A DNA stretch of 64,000 bases from Leucobacter komagatae (GCF_000834055.1 NZ_JXSQ01000004.1:62001-126000), one strand, 5' to 3'. Positions 41,957 through 51,798 are shown, counted from the stretch's first letter. Notes: generated from the sequence alone by a model not told the origin. Made by a program: numbers and translations.

Positions 41957-43164
41957 GAGTCGCCCCCTTCAGCGGCCACGGCGGTAGCCCCTGAGGCGCC
42001 TGTCACCTGCGTGATTACCGCGCGTATGAGCTCTCGCTCGGACTCGTCAAGCCGTTCGCCGCCCCGCACCAGTCCGAGAAACTCGTCGACGATGTCAACA
42101 TCGCTCTTTTTCGCGACGCGCTCCGTGTAACTCGTCTCAACACGCTCGCCACGGGCAGCGGGAGCAAACTCAATGTGGGCGCAGTGCGGGAACCGTTCCC
42201 TGAGCCGCCGCATCGCATCGATCGGGCGCACCGCGTCCGTGAGTGTCGCCTCGACCCAGCTTGCCTCGTGCTCTGCGAGCCCGGCGTCACCGAGAAGTTC
42301 GTCGAGTGTGCCGCGAATCCTCGCGAGCGGGCGCGGCACCGGGAAGTCGACCCAGGTCGCGTCGTGATACCCCTCGGCGTGCAGCTCCACGATCCACCCA
42401 CCGCGCGGCTTCGCCGCTTCACTGAAGGAGAAATGCACTGGCGCACCGCTGTATCGGATCTGGGCGGTGAGCTCCGCGCGGCCGTGAATATGCCCGAGCG
42501 CGACGTAGTCGACTCCCGCGAACACCGCCGTAGGCACGACGTCGAGCCCACCGGCGGTGAGATCCCACACCAACCCCTCACCGGCCTTCTCGATCTCAGA
42601 TTCAGCGGCGTCTCCCCCGCCGTTCACCGCGAAGCAGTGAGCCATCACCACGGAACGGTTGCCACGAGCTGCGGCGAGCGCGCGCACCTCGTCCATCACT
42701 CGGCCGAGCAACGCCTGGTGACTGCGCAGCTGCTCGCCGGGGAAGAGGGTGGTGTTGAGCATGGGTTCGAGGTACGGGATCGCGTACACGTCGACCGTGC
42801 CGAGCTCGTCAGTGAGTTGCACCGGACGCCGAAACGCGTCTGCGTGTGTGACAACGTGCACGCCGCCGAGCGCTGCCCACTCGGATTGGAAGCCGAGGCG
42901 CGCCGCGTTGTCGTGGTTGCCGCTCGTGATTACCACGGTGGCTCCGGCTGCGCGGATGCCCTGGATGACGCTCGCGAGCACGCCATAAAGCTCGGCCGCG
43001 GGAGCGGCGTGATCGAACACGTCGCCTGAGACGAGGACAGCATCTATCCCGTGCTCGCGAACAATGCCGGGGATTGCGCCGAGCACCTCACGCAGCTGCG
43101 GCAGCGTGGAGTTGCCGTGGAAACTCCTGCCAAGGTGCCAGTCGGAGGTGTGCAGCAGTCGCAA
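41953..43164 (-). CDS. sbcD: SbcD subunit of the SbcCD nuclease
   Basis: 403-residue Mre11-type calcineurin-fold phosphoesterase. Metal-binding motifs are LLHTSDWHLGRSFHG, VLVSGDVFDHAAP, VITSGNHDNAARLGF, MAHCF and GHIHGRAEL. I place the start at TTG 43164 because homology begins with LRLLHTSDWHL and AGAGAGGA lies 6 bases upstream; the longer in-frame extension to 43254 is read through sequence without homology. It is the first gene of the coupled sbcD-sbcC-helicase series and is divergent from the flavin oxidoreductase gene. Confidence 0.93.
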   Translation of the reverse strand: MRLLHTSDWHLGRSFHGNSTLPQLREVLGAIPGIVREHGIDAVLVSGDVFDHAAPAAELYGVLASVIQGIRAAGATVVITSGNHDNAARLGFQSEWAALGGVHVVTHADAFRRPVQLTDELGTVDVYAIPYLEPMLNTTLFPGEQLRSHQALLGRVMDEVRALAAARGNRSVVMAHCFAVNGGGDAAESEIEKAGEGLVWDLTAGGLDVVPTAVFAGVDYVALGHIHGRAELTAQIRYSGAPVHFSFSEAAKPRGGWIVELHAEGYHDATWVDFPVPRPLARIRGTLDELLGDAGLAEHEASWVEATLTDAVRPIDAMRRLRERFPHCAHIEFAPAARGERVETSYTERVAKKSDVDIVDEFLGLVRGGERLDESERELIRAVITQVTGASGATAVAAEGGDS

Positions 43165-43350
43165 GACGGGTCCTCTCTCAATCGGGCAGTGCCGCACGCG
43201 CATCTGCTGCGGCGTGGCTTCTACTGGGTCAAGCCTGGCACAGGGTTGCGACATTCGGGCGTCGGGGTGTCACTCTGCGGCGCACGCCACCGCGAGGCTG
43301 CCCGATTGCAGTGTTGCGGAGCTGGGTGCGCTATTCGCTACCCTATGTGC

Positions 43351-44439
43351 ATGGCACATCCGCTCCTCTTTGAACCGTTCGCGCTGCGCGGCCTTACCGT
43401 GCGCAACCGGCTGTGGGTGGCGCCCATGTGCCAGTACTCCGTCACCGAGCGCGACGGGGTGCCCCGCGACTGGCATTTGCAGCACATCGGCGCGCTGGCG
43501 CGTGGCGGTGCGGGGCTCGTTGTGATGGAGGCAACCGCGGTCGCACCAGAAGGGCGCATCTCCCCAGAGGATCTTGGTCTGTGGAACGAGGAGCAGCAGG
43601 CGGCCTTCGCGAGGATCAGCGGTATCGCCCACGCCCACGGCGCCGCAATCGCTGTGCAGCTCGCCCACGCCGGCCGGAAGGCGAGCACCTACCGGTCGTG
43701 GCCGGGTGAGCCCAACGGCTCCGTGCCGCAGTCCGAGGGAGGCTGGGAAACCGTTGCGCCCTCCGCGCTGCCGTTCGACGAGCAATACGCGACGCCGCGC
43801 GAGCTCACGGTGGATGAGATTGCTGGCCTTGTTGGTGCGTTTTCTGCGGCGGCGAGCCGAGCCGTGCAGGCGGGGTTTGACGCCGTCGAGGTGCATGCCG
43901 CGCACGGCTACCTGCTCCAGGAGTTCCTCTCGCCGCTGTCGAACCACCGCGAAGACGCGTACGGCGGGCCGCTCGAAAACCGCGCGAGGTTCACGCGGGA
44001 GGTCATTCGCGCGATCCGGGGCGACCACCCGGATCTTCCGATCATCGTGCGTATTTCCGGCACTGACTGGGTGGACGGTGGCTTCACGGTCGAGGAAGCT
44101 GCGACCGTGAGCGAGTGGTTCGCAGAGGACGGCGCCGATCTCGTCGACGTGTCGTCTGCTGGGAACTCGCCGCTGAGCGTCATCCCGGTCGGCCCGTCCT
44201 ATCAGGTGCCGCTCGCCGCACGGGTGCGGCGAGCGGGTGCGCTTGCAGTTGGCGCCGTCGGCGCGATCACGTCGGCGCAGCAGGCCGAAGGGATTCTCGT
44301 TACGGGTCAGGCCGACGTCATCTCCCTTGGGCGGCCACTGCTCGCGAACCCGCATCTGCCGTTGCAGTGGGCCGCTGAGCTTCGCTCGCCCAACGCCGCG
44401 GGCCTTGTGCCGCCGCAGTACCACCGGGCAAGGTTCTAG
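43351..44439 (+). CDS. NADH:flavin oxidoreductase, old yellow enzyme family (YqjM type)
   Basis: 362-residue FMN-binding TIM-barrel ene-reductase. YqjM-type features are VAPMCQYSVTERDG with the redox-tuning Cys, VQLAHAGRKAS, AVEVHAAHGYLLQEFLSPLS with the His pair that binds substrate, and ISLGRPLLANP near the end. ATG 43351 and ATG 43345 are both in frame. Neither has a ribosome binding site; TACCCT upstream suggests a leaderless message. It reduces activated C=C bonds; the natural substrate is unknown. It is followed by the winged-helix gene 3 bases after its stop, so the two are cotranscribed. Confidence 0.9.
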   Translation: MAHPLLFEPFALRGLTVRNRLWVAPMCQYSVTERDGVPRDWHLQHIGALARGGAGLVVMEATAVAPEGRISPEDLGLWNEEQQAAFARISGIAHAHGAAIAVQLAHAGRKASTYRSWPGEPNGSVPQSEGGWETVAPSALPFDEQYATPRELTVDEIAGLVGAFSAAASRAVQAGFDAVEVHAAHGYLLQEFLSPLSNHREDAYGGPLENRARFTREVIRAIRGDHPDLPIIVRISGTDWVDGGFTVEEAATVSEWFAEDGADLVDVSSAGNSPLSVIPVGPSYQVPLAARVRRAGALAVGAVGAITSAQQAEGILVTGQADVISLGRPLLANPHLPLQWAAELRSPNAAGLVPPQYHRARF

Positions 44440-44442
44440 CCG

Positions 44443-45651
44443 ATGGCTGCCGTGCTGAGTGCGGAGGAGGTGCTGCGGGTGCGCATGCGGGCCCTCCGGC
44501 TCGGTGCGGCCAGCTCGGCAACTCCCGCGGTGCCGTCGCCCCCTGCTGACGTCGCGGCTGGTGCGGCCAGCGCGAGCGCGGTGGTTTCGCACATGTTCGG
44601 CCTGCAGGGGCAGGACTGGCGGTCGTCGAAGTGGGCGGTCGGGGTGCGCGCACCTGGAATCGCGGCGGCTGACGTTGTTGCTGCGATGAATGCGGGGATG
44701 ATCGTGCGTTCGTGGCCGATGCGCGGCACGGTGCACCTGGTTGCGGCGGAAGATATCGGGTGGATGCAGCAGCTCACCAACGCGCGGGTACTCGCGGGCG
44801 CACCTAAGCGACGCGCGTTCCTTGGGATGAGTGACGCAGTGCTCGAGCGCGCAACGGAGGTGTCGCTCGCGGCCCTGGCAGGCGGAAACAGTCTTGATCG
44901 CACAGAAATCGCGCAGGTCTGGACGGACGCTGGAATCGATTGGAAGCCGAACTGGCGTTACCACCTCATCTGGTGGCTGTGCCAGAACGGGTTGACGACA
45001 TTCGGGCCGGTACCGGCGGCATCCGGAGCCAAATCCGACCCTGAGCCGCGACTCGTGCTCGCGTCTGAATGGATTCCGTCGCCGCGCGACCTCACTGGCG
45101 ATGAGGCCCTGTGCGAGTTCGCTGCGCGCTACGTTCGTGGGCGCGGCGCGGTGTCGCGCAAGGACCTCGCTTCGTGGGCGCAGCTGCCCGCTGCGGCTGT
45201 CTCACGCGCGCTCGAGCTCGCCGCGGAGGCTGGCCTGGTTGTCGCGGCAACGCGGGCAGGCATCCCCGGGGCTGCCGGGGCGCTGTGGGCGGATCCCGCC
45301 GCGCTCGACACCACAGACCACGGGCCGGCAACGGAGACGTCGAGCGGGTGGCAGCTGCTCCCCGCCTTCGATGAACACCTGCTCGGGTATTCCGACCGGT
45401 CCCCACAGTTCGCAGCGGAACACCTGGAGCATCTCGTTCCGGGAAAGAACGGCGTGTTTCTTGCGACCGTTGTGCACGACGGCCGCACGGTTGGCACGTG
45501 GCGGCGCGACCCGAAGAGCCGAGCGGTGACCGCTTCGCCGTTCCCCGGTGAACGCTTGGATGCCGCTGCGCTCGCCCCAGAGCTGCGGCGATGGGCCGCA
45601 TTCTACGGAGAGCCTGAGCCTGAGCTTGCTGCGGGTGCATCAGAGGTGTGA
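44443..45651 (+). CDS. HTH_42 (AlkZ-like) winged-helix protein, putative DNA glycosylase
   Basis: 402 residues made of winged-helix repeats of the HTH_42 superfamily. The segment MFGLQGQDWRSSKWAVGVR has the Q-x-Q pair (Gln55, Gln57) that is catalytic in the interstrand-crosslink glycosylase AlkZ. Further family landmarks are IVRSWPMRGTVHLVAAEDI and, near the C-terminus, LLPAFDEHLLGYSDRS and NGVFLATVVHDGRTVGTW. It starts 3 bases after the oxidoreductase stop. DNA repair of alkylation or crosslinks is plausible, but many members have no tested activity. Confidence 0.82.
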   Translation: MAAVLSAEEVLRVRMRALRLGAASSATPAVPSPPADVAAGAASASAVVSHMFGLQGQDWRSSKWAVGVRAPGIAAADVVAAMNAGMIVRSWPMRGTVHLVAAEDIGWMQQLTNARVLAGAPKRRAFLGMSDAVLERATEVSLAALAGGNSLDRTEIAQVWTDAGIDWKPNWRYHLIWWLCQNGLTTFGPVPAASGAKSDPEPRLVLASEWIPSPRDLTGDEALCEFAARYVRGRGAVSRKDLASWAQLPAAAVSRALELAAEAGLVVAATRAGIPGAAGALWADPAALDTTDHGPATETSSGWQLLPAFDEHLLGYSDRSPQFAAEHLEHLVPGKNGVFLATVVHDGRTVGTWRRDPKSRAVTASPFPGERLDAAALAPELRRWAAFYGEPEPELAAGASEV

Positions 45652-45765
45652 CCGGCTTCGCGCCGCCGTCATCCGCCGGTGGTGGGTGCTCGGCAAGACC
45701 GCAGCGGACCGGACACAGCGCAAGCTGACCGAGCGCAATGCCAACGCACATGAGAAACTGGGGCG

Positions 45766-47505
45766 ATGGAGCTAGCACTTGTCGCAGTGGCTGCCGTTGT
45801 CGTGCTCGTCGGCGTCTCGCTTGTGAGCGGCAGGATCGGCATTGCCGCCCCGCTGGTGCTCGTCGTTGTCGGGATCGGGATCGGCTACCTCCCGTGGGTG
45901 CCGCTCATCGAGATCGACCCGGAAATTATCCTGCTCGGCGTGCTGCCTCCGCTGCTCTACGCCGCAGCGATGAACGTCCCCTTCGTCGATTTCCGCCGAA
46001 ACCTCCGACCGGTCGCCGACCTCTCGGTGCTCCTCGTCATCCTGTCTGCGCTGCTCGTAGGGTGGATCCTGCACCTCGCAGTCCCGGTGCTCCCGTTCCC
46101 AGCTGCGGTCGCGCTAGGCGCGGTCATCAGCCCACCGGATGCGGTCGCCGCGACGTCAATCGGCAAGCGACTCGGCCTGCCAGACCGGATCGTCTCCATC
46201 CTCGAGGGCGAGAGCCTGGTCAACGACGCAACCTCACTCGTGCTCCTGCGAACCGCGCTCGCAGCGGTGTCGGGGAGCTTTGTCTTCTGGGAGGCTGCGG
46301 GCGCGTTCGCCTTCTCCGTGGTCGCAGCGATCGGCGTCGGCCTGCTCATGGGGTTCATCACGGTGTGGATCCGCGCAAGGCTCAATAACCCCGTCCACGA
46401 CACGCTCGTCTCATTCGTTGTGCCGTTCGTTGCGTTCATCCCGGCAGAGGTCATCGGCGCCTCCGGCGTGCTGTCGGTCGTCGTGACCGGCCTGTACACG
46501 GGCTACCACTCGGTGCGGAGGTTCAGCGCGGTCGCCCGCACCAACGAACGCCTCAACTGGCGCACGGTGCAGTTCATCCTGGAAAACGGCGTTTTCCTCA
46601 TCATGGGGCTGCAACTGCACGTGCTCGTCAACCAGGTGACGGACTCGACCTTCCACCTCGGCCACGTTGCGCTCATCGCTGGCGGGCTCGTCGTACTCCT
46701 CATTGTGAGCAGGGCGCTATTTGTCGTCCCGCTGGTGTTCCTGATGCGGGGCGAGACCCGCAGGAAGCGGGCACGCGGCGACGAGCTCGCACGGGTTGAA
46801 GCGCGCCTCGCGCGCAACGGCCGTGCGAACGACGAACGGGCGCAGCGGCGCCTGAAACTGCTGCGGGATCGCGCGCAGGCCGATCTCGACCACGAGATTG
46901 AGCAGCAGCTCGGGTGGCGCGACGGCGTCGTGCTCACGTGGAGTGCGATGCGCGGCGTGGTGACGCTCGCCGCCGCCCAGTCAATCTCGACAGATGTTCC
47001 GTACCGGCCGCAGATCATCCTCATCGCGTTTGTTGTCGCGGTCGCGACCCTGCTGCTCCACGGGCTCACACTCCCCGCGGTGATCAACTGGCTCTGGCCC
47101 CTCGGGGTGAAGTCCGGTGCGGACAACACCGAGGTCGCTGCGCTGAGCCATGACCTCGTCGATGCTGGCATCAGTGCGATCGATGACGAGCTCACGATCG
47201 AGAGCGAGGATCCGGAACGCACGATCACCCCTGAGCCGGTCGTGCAGCGGGCGAAGATCGCAACGAAGGCGGCGCTCGGGCCGCTCGCACTGCGGTTTCA
47301 CGAGACGGGTGCGCTCGCCGTGCCAACGGCGGAGACACCGGCCGAGGCGTACATGCGGCTCACCCGCATCGCGCTCGAGGCCCAGCGAGCGACGCTCATT
47401 GAGGAGCGCGCGATTGGCCGCTACAGCTCACGCGCGCTGCGCGCAGCAGGCCTGGCGCTTGATGCGCAGGAGGCGCGTATCCACCCACAGTTCGGCGAGG
47501 GATAG
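45766..47505 (+). CDS. CPA1-family Na+/H+ antiporter
   Basis: 579-residue membrane protein with about 12 hydrophobic segments to residue 430 and a cytosolic C-terminal tail. The ion-site region has ISPPDAVAATSIGKRLGLPD and ILEGESLVNDATSLVLLRTA, with the Asn-Asp pair typical of electroneutral CPA1 exchangers. A charged insert (TRRKRARGDELARVEARLAR) lies between membrane segments at about 330-385. ATG 45766 is 114 bases after the AlkZ-like gene stop. It should exchange Na+ or K+ for protons in pH and salt control. Confidence 0.9.
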   Translation: MELALVAVAAVVVLVGVSLVSGRIGIAAPLVLVVVGIGIGYLPWVPLIEIDPEIILLGVLPPLLYAAAMNVPFVDFRRNLRPVADLSVLLVILSALLVGWILHLAVPVLPFPAAVALGAVISPPDAVAATSIGKRLGLPDRIVSILEGESLVNDATSLVLLRTALAAVSGSFVFWEAAGAFAFSVVAAIGVGLLMGFITVWIRARLNNPVHDTLVSFVVPFVAFIPAEVIGASGVLSVVVTGLYTGYHSVRRFSAVARTNERLNWRTVQFILENGVFLIMGLQLHVLVNQVTDSTFHLGHVALIAGGLVVLLIVSRALFVVPLVFLMRGETRRKRARGDELARVEARLARNGRANDERAQRRLKLLRDRAQADLDHEIEQQLGWRDGVVLTWSAMRGVVTLAAAQSISTDVPYRPQIILIAFVVAVATLLLHGLTLPAVINWLWPLGVKSGADNTEVAALSHDLVDAGISAIDDELTIESEDPERTITPEPVVQRAKIATKAALGPLALRFHETGALAVPTAETPAEAYMRLTRIALEAQRATLIEERAIGRYSSRALRAAGLALDAQEARIHPQFGEG

Positions 47506-47739
47506 TCGCGCCGCTCGCGGGTGAGGCGTGCACGACCCCCGTCGTCGCACCGAATCTGGGCGGAACGCTCACGCCCGAAAACCTTGAGCAAGCCTTGAGG
47601 TTTCTACTGCCTGTTGCGGTCTCTGGCCGGGGTAGTCTGTGTGGCGGCTAACGCGATCGTAGGGCACGGTTTCCGTGCGCTCCACGGCACGCGCAGAAGA
47701 ACGAACTCGGCTCGGAGCCGAGCAGAGACGGGATCCACC

Positions 47740-49176
47740 ATGACTCAGACCGGCCCATCAGGCACACACGACGAGCTCGAGCGCGGGTTAACCAACCGCC
47801 ACCTCCAGCTCATCGCAATTGGCGGCGCAATCGGCACGGGGCTCTTCCTCGGCTCGGGCAAGGTGATCAGCCTCACTGGCCCGTCGGTGCTGTTCATCTA
47901 CGCGGTCATCGGGTGCATGATGTTCCTCCTCATGCGCGCGCTCGGAGAGCTGCTGCTCTCCAACCTCAATTACAAGACCTTCGGTGACATTGCGAAGGAC
48001 CTCATCGGCCCCTGGGCGGGATTCTTCGTCTCGTGGACCTACTGGGTGACGTGGATCGTCATCTGCATTGCCGACATCATCGCCATCACGAGCTACGTCT
48101 CCTACATCAACGCCGACATCCCGAACTGGGTGCCAGCGCTCGTCACCGCGCTCGTCCTCGTCATCCTCAACCTGCAGCCAGTGAAGTTCTTCGGCGAGTT
48201 CGAGTTCTGGTTCTCGATCATCAAGATTGTCGCCATTCTCGCGCTCATCGTCACCGGCGTGATCCTGCTCGTCACCGGCTTCACAAACCCGGACACCGGC
48301 ACGGCATCGTCGATCACGCACCTGTGGGATCACGGCGGCATGTTCCCGTTTGGTGCGAGCGGGTTCCTTCTCGGCTTCCAGCTCGGAATCTTCTCCTTCA
48401 TCGGTGTCGAACTCGTCGGTACCGCGGCGGCCGAGACGAAGAACCCCCAGCACAACCTCCCCAGGGCGATCAACTCGATCGTCGTGCGCGTGCTCATCTT
48501 CTACATCGGTGCCCTCACCGTGATCATGGCGATCACCCCGTGGGACAAACTCGACCCAGCGCTGAGCCCGTTCGTTACGACGTTCGCCTACGCGGGCTTC
48601 AGCGCGGCCGCGTTCGCGATCAACCTCGTCGTGCTCACGTCTGCGGCGTCAAGCGCGAACTCCGGGTTCTATTCCGGCACCCGCATGATGCATTCGCTCG
48701 CGCACGATGGCCACGCGCCGCGCGGTTTCGCGCTCACCGATTCGCGCGGCGTTCCGCGCCGCGCAGTGTTCTTCTCGACCGTGTTCGTGCTCTCCTCTGT
48801 GCCGATCTTGCTGCTCGGTGACAGCGTCATCGAAGCGTTCACGTTCGTCACCTCGGTCGCATCGACGTTCATTCTGTTCGTCTGGAGCATGATCGCGATC
48901 AGCTTCATCCGTTACCTGCGCCGCTACCCTGAGCGGCACAGGTCCTCCGCGTTCCGCACACCGCTCGCCCGCATCACCCCGTGGGCCGTGCTCGTGTTCT
49001 TCGCGTTCATCCTCGTCACGCTGTCCCTCGCTGAGGACACCAGGCTGCCGCTGCTATTCACCCCGGTGTGGTTCGTGCTGCTCGCTGTGCTCTGGCAGTT
49101 CACAAAGCGCCGCCTGGTGAAGAACGGTCAGCCGCTCACGGCCGCGGTCGATCTCCCCGACGCCGCGCACCACTAG
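47740..49176 (+). CDS. Amino acid permease, AAT (APC) family
   Basis: 478-residue permease with 12 hydrophobic segments. It begins with the AAT hallmark LTNRHLQLIAIGGAIGTGLF and has FSFIGVELVGTAAAETKNP, the substrate-helix segment. Close relatives transport D-serine/glycine/D-alanine, asparagine or proline; the sequence does not choose. ATG 47740 follows a poor ribosome binding site (ACGGGA). The 234-base gap before it, 47506-47739, holds no gene; TTGAGC and TTGAGG around 47583-47600 could be part of a promoter. It converges with pncA. Confidence 0.88.
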   Translation: MTQTGPSGTHDELERGLTNRHLQLIAIGGAIGTGLFLGSGKVISLTGPSVLFIYAVIGCMMFLLMRALGELLLSNLNYKTFGDIAKDLIGPWAGFFVSWTYWVTWIVICIADIIAITSYVSYINADIPNWVPALVTALVLVILNLQPVKFFGEFEFWFSIIKIVAILALIVTGVILLVTGFTNPDTGTASSITHLWDHGGMFPFGASGFLLGFQLGIFSFIGVELVGTAAAETKNPQHNLPRAINSIVVRVLIFYIGALTVIMAITPWDKLDPALSPFVTTFAYAGFSAAAFAINLVVLTSAASSANSGFYSGTRMMHSLAHDGHAPRGFALTDSRGVPRRAVFFSTVFVLSSVPILLLGDSVIEAFTFVTSVASTFILFVWSMIAISFIRYLRRYPERHRSSAFRTPLARITPWAVLVFFAFILVTLSLAEDTRLPLLFTPVWFVLLAVLWQFTKRRLVKNGQPLTAAVDLPDAAHH

Positions 49177-49201
49177 CCGAGCGCTGGAACGTCCCGCCCA
49201 T

Positions 49202-49246
49202 CGCGGCCGGCGGCATCGTTACACGATTTCGATGCCGGCGGCCGCG
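49202..49246. terminator. Bidirectional stem-loop between the permease gene and pncA
   Basis: Arms 49202-49218 and 49230-49246 pair at 16 of 17 positions (CGCGGCC...GGCATCG with its complement). It sits 25 bases after the permease stop, and its right arm lies within the last codons of pncA. A T-rich GTTACACGATTT loop is present but no T-run, so termination strength is uncertain. Confidence 0.6.
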
Positions 49247-49800
49247 AGCTCTTTAATCGCTGCGACCGATGTCTCAGGCGCGACCCCGGCGATGAGCTCG
49301 CCGCACACCCGCACCCGCAGCCCGAGGTCTTGCGCGTCGAGCGCTGACGCGCGCACGCAGTAATCGGTCGCGATGCCGACAACGTCAAGCTCGGTTACGC
49401 CTGCCTCCGCAAGAACGGTGGCGAGGGTGCGGCCGTCGCCGGCAACACCCTCAAAGGCGGAGTATGCCGGCTCCCCCATGCCCTTGCGGATGTGCACGTC
49501 GATCCGGTCGATGTCGAGCGCCGGATGATACTGCGCGCCCGGTGTGCCGCTTACGCAGTGAACGGGCCAGGTTCCGGCGAAATCGGGATCTGTGCCAGCT
49601 GCCGCGAAATGGCCGCCGTTGTCACCCTCGGGGTCATGCCAATCGCGGGACGCGACGACAAGGGCGTAGCGCTCGGCTTCCCGCTCGTTCCGGAGGAGCT
49701 TCGTCACTGACTGCGCGATCGCCGCGCCGCCGGTGACTCCGAGCGCTCCGCCCTCCGTAAAGTCGTTCTGCACGTCAACAATCAGTAGCGCACGAGACAC
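49219..49800 (-). CDS. pncA: Nicotinamidase
   Basis: 193-residue isochorismatase-fold amidase that converts nicotinamide to nicotinate for NAD salvage. The catalytic Asp is in LLIVDVQNDFTEGGALGV, the Lys in HIRKGMGEP and the nucleophile Cys in VVGIATDYCVRASALDA. Metal ligands are in SRDWHDPEGDNGGHF. GTG 49800 has a GGGGTGG about 6 bases upstream; the longer frame to 49929 adds unrelated residues. Together with NnrD this is the second NAD-maintenance gene in the window. Confidence 0.93.
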   Translation of the reverse strand: MSRALLIVDVQNDFTEGGALGVTGGAAIAQSVTKLLRNEREAERYALVVASRDWHDPEGDNGGHFAAAGTDPDFAGTWPVHCVSGTPGAQYHPALDIDRIDVHIRKGMGEPAYSAFEGVAGDGRTLATVLAEAGVTELDVVGIATDYCVRASALDAQDLGLRVRVCGELIAGVAPETSVAAIKELAAAGIEIV

Positions 49801-49989
49801 AGCGATCCACCCCTCAGTCTCCGCCGATAGCGCGGCGGGTCGTGTTCGACTGGCGCGCAGCTGATCCGCTGCGACCACTCCCACCATACGCCGCCAGGCG
49901 CCCCGTCGCCCAGCGGAAGTCGCCGTCACGGCAGCTGGCGGAATGCGATGGGGCGACTCTCCCGCCCCGAGCGGAGTCGGTGGGGGCTG

Positions 49990-50472
49990 TTACGCCTGCC
50001 TGACGGGGTTCTGGTGATGGCTGAAGACGATGCTCGTCCGAGTCGAGGACACAGCGGGATGCGCTGAGAGGTTCTCCATCACGAAGTCGCGCACGTGGTC
50101 TGAGTCGCGGGCAGCAAGATGAATGATGAAGTCTTCGACTCCGCCGAGGAAGAAGAGCTGCATCACTTCTGGGAGGGAACGCAGTTCGTCACTCATCTCG
50201 GCTATGCGCTGCCGCGCGCCGGATCGCACGGTCACGCTCACAAGCACCTGCAGGTCGAGCCCCATCGCTCGCGGGTCGACCGCGGCGGTGAATCCCGTAA
50301 TCACACGCCGCGAAACGAGGCTACGCACCCGCGCAATGCAGGTCGACGCGGCGACGCCGACGCGCTCAGCGAGCTCAGCATTGGTCATTCGACCGTTCGC
50401 CTGCAGCTCTTCCATGATCTTGCGGTCTACCGCATCGAGATCGCTCTCGGGGCGCAGATTCTTCGATTCCAT
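49990..50472 (-). CDS. Lrp/AsnC-family transcriptional regulator
   Basis: 160 residues: an N-terminal helix-turn-helix (about 15-60, with MTNAELAERVGVAASTCIAR) and a C-terminal RAM ligand domain (about 75-150). It is divergent from alanine dehydrogenase, the usual setting for AldR-type regulators that respond to alanine or other amino acids and control ald. The 198-base gap is A/T-rich and carries candidate sites. Confidence 0.92.
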   Translation of the reverse strand: MESKNLRPESDLDAVDRKIMEELQANGRMTNAELAERVGVAASTCIARVRSLVSRRVITGFTAAVDPRAMGLDLQVLVSVTVRSGARQRIAEMSDELRSLPEVMQLFFLGGVEDFIIHLAARDSDHVRDFVMENLSAHPAVSSTRTSIVFSHHQNPVRQA

Positions 50473-50512
50473 GCGTGATTTCCCTCTTCCGCTTCGTGCG
50501 AGGTGAGCATAA

Positions 50513-50580
50513 CAACTGATTCCGAAGAGAATTCACCAAATCTCTACGGATCTCGAATATACTTCAATTCTATCGCGCCA
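50513..50580. promoter_or_regulatory. Divergent promoter/operator region between lrp-type gene and ald
   Basis: A stretch much richer in A+T than its surroundings, with GAATTC and CAATTC ends and TATACT at 50558-50563 (plus) that overlaps TATATT on the minus strand. A pair of back-to-back -10 boxes and Lrp-type sites is likely here; no exact -35 spacing could be fixed by eye. Confidence 0.45.
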
Positions 50581-50670
50581 CATCCGCGGTTTCGACCCCG
50601 TTATTGGGGAAAACCCAGTGGATCGCGCGGTTTCACCACACACCCGTTACGCATTTATTTGGAGAAGATC

Positions 50671-51798
50671 ATGCGCGTCGGTATTCCCACCGAAATCAAG
50701 AACAACGAGAATCGCGTCGCCATCACGCAGGCGGGCGTCTTCGAGCTCAAGCGACGCGGCCACGAGGTTCTCGTGCAGGCGGGCGCTGGCCTCGGCTCGG
50801 CCATCACCGACGACGAGTACGTCGCAGCTGGCGCGACCATCGTGCCGTCGGCCGACCAGGTATGGGCCGACAGTGACATGATCCTGAAGGTCAAGGAGCC
50901 GATCCCCTCCGAGTACAGCAAGATGCGCAAGGATCAGGTGCTCTTCACCTACCTGCACCTCGCTGCTGACAAGACCCTCAGCGAAGCTGTCGTCGCCTCG
51001 GGCACGACCGCGATCGCGTACGAGACCGTGCAGCTCGCGAACCGCGGCCTCCCGCTCCTCGCACCGATGTCAGAGGTGGCTGGCCGCCTCTCCGTTCAGG
51101 TGGGCGCTTACTCGCTCATGAAGGCGAACGGCGGCCGTGGCATCCTGCTCGGCGGCGTCACCGCGACCCGTCGTGGCAAGGTCGTCGTCATCGGCGGCGG
51201 CGCAGCCGGCGAGCAGGCAGCACGCATCGCTTACGGCATGGGCGCAGAGGTCACCGTCATCGACATCGCGATCCCCCGCCTCAAGCAGCTCGAGGACGAG
51301 TTCAACGGTCGCATCCAGACGCGCACCTCGAACGCACACAACATCACCGAGGCGCTGAAGGACGCCGATCTGGTCATCGGATCGGTCCTCATCCCCGGCG
51401 AGAAGGCCCCCAAGCTCGTCACCGACGAGATGGTTGCGCAGATGAAGGCAGGCTCCGTCCTCGTCGACATCGCAATCGACCAGGGTGGCTGCTTCGAGAA
51501 CTCGCGCCCCACCACGCACGACGACCCCACCTTCCCGGTGCACAACTCGATCTACTACTGCGTGGCAAACATGCCCGGCGCTGTCCCCGAGACCTCGACC
51601 GCTGCGCTCACCAACGCAACCCTCCCCTACGTCGTCGCACTCGCCGACAAGGGCTGGGTCAAGGCGCTCGCTGCCGACGAGGCACTCGCCAAGGGCCTGA
51701 ACGCCCACGACGGTGTCATCACCTTCAAGGGTGTCGTCGACGCGTTCCCCGAGCTGCCGTTCAAGGCTGTTGACGAGGTTCTCGCGGCAAACGCGTAA
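50671..51798 (+). CDS. ald: Alanine dehydrogenase
   Basis: 375-residue NAD-dependent enzyme for reversible deamination of L-alanine to pyruvate and ammonia. Family signatures are the N-terminal [31 protein letters not shown] with the catalytic Lys region, [18 protein letters not shown], the Rossmann loop [20 protein letters not shown] and the C-terminal [27 protein letters not shown] is placed 5 bases before ATG 50671. Control by the divergent Lrp-type regulator is very likely. Confidence 0.96.
   Translation: MRVGIPTEIKNNENRVAITQAGVFELKRRGHEVLVQAGAGLGSAITDDEYVAAGATIVPSADQVWADSDMILKVKEPIPSEYSKMRKDQVLFTYLHLAADKTLSEAVVASGTTAIAYETVQLANRGLPLLAPMSEVAGRLSVQVGAYSLMKANGGRGILLGGVTATRRGKVVVIGGGAAGEQAARIAYGMGAEVTVIDIAIPRLKQLEDEFNGRIQTRTSNAHNITEALKDADLVIGSVLIPGEKAPKLVTDEMVAQMKAGSVLVDIAIDQGGCFENSRPTTHDDPTFPVHNSIYYCVANMPGAVPETSTAALTNATLPYVVALADKGWVKALAADEALAKGLNAHDGVITFKGVVDAFPELPFKAVDEVLAANA

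Noticed and set aside
43270-44964. A 564-codon minus-strand open frame over the oxidoreductase and AlkZ-like genes
   Set aside because: Arg/His-rich translation with no domain; both plus-strand genes under it are clear family members.
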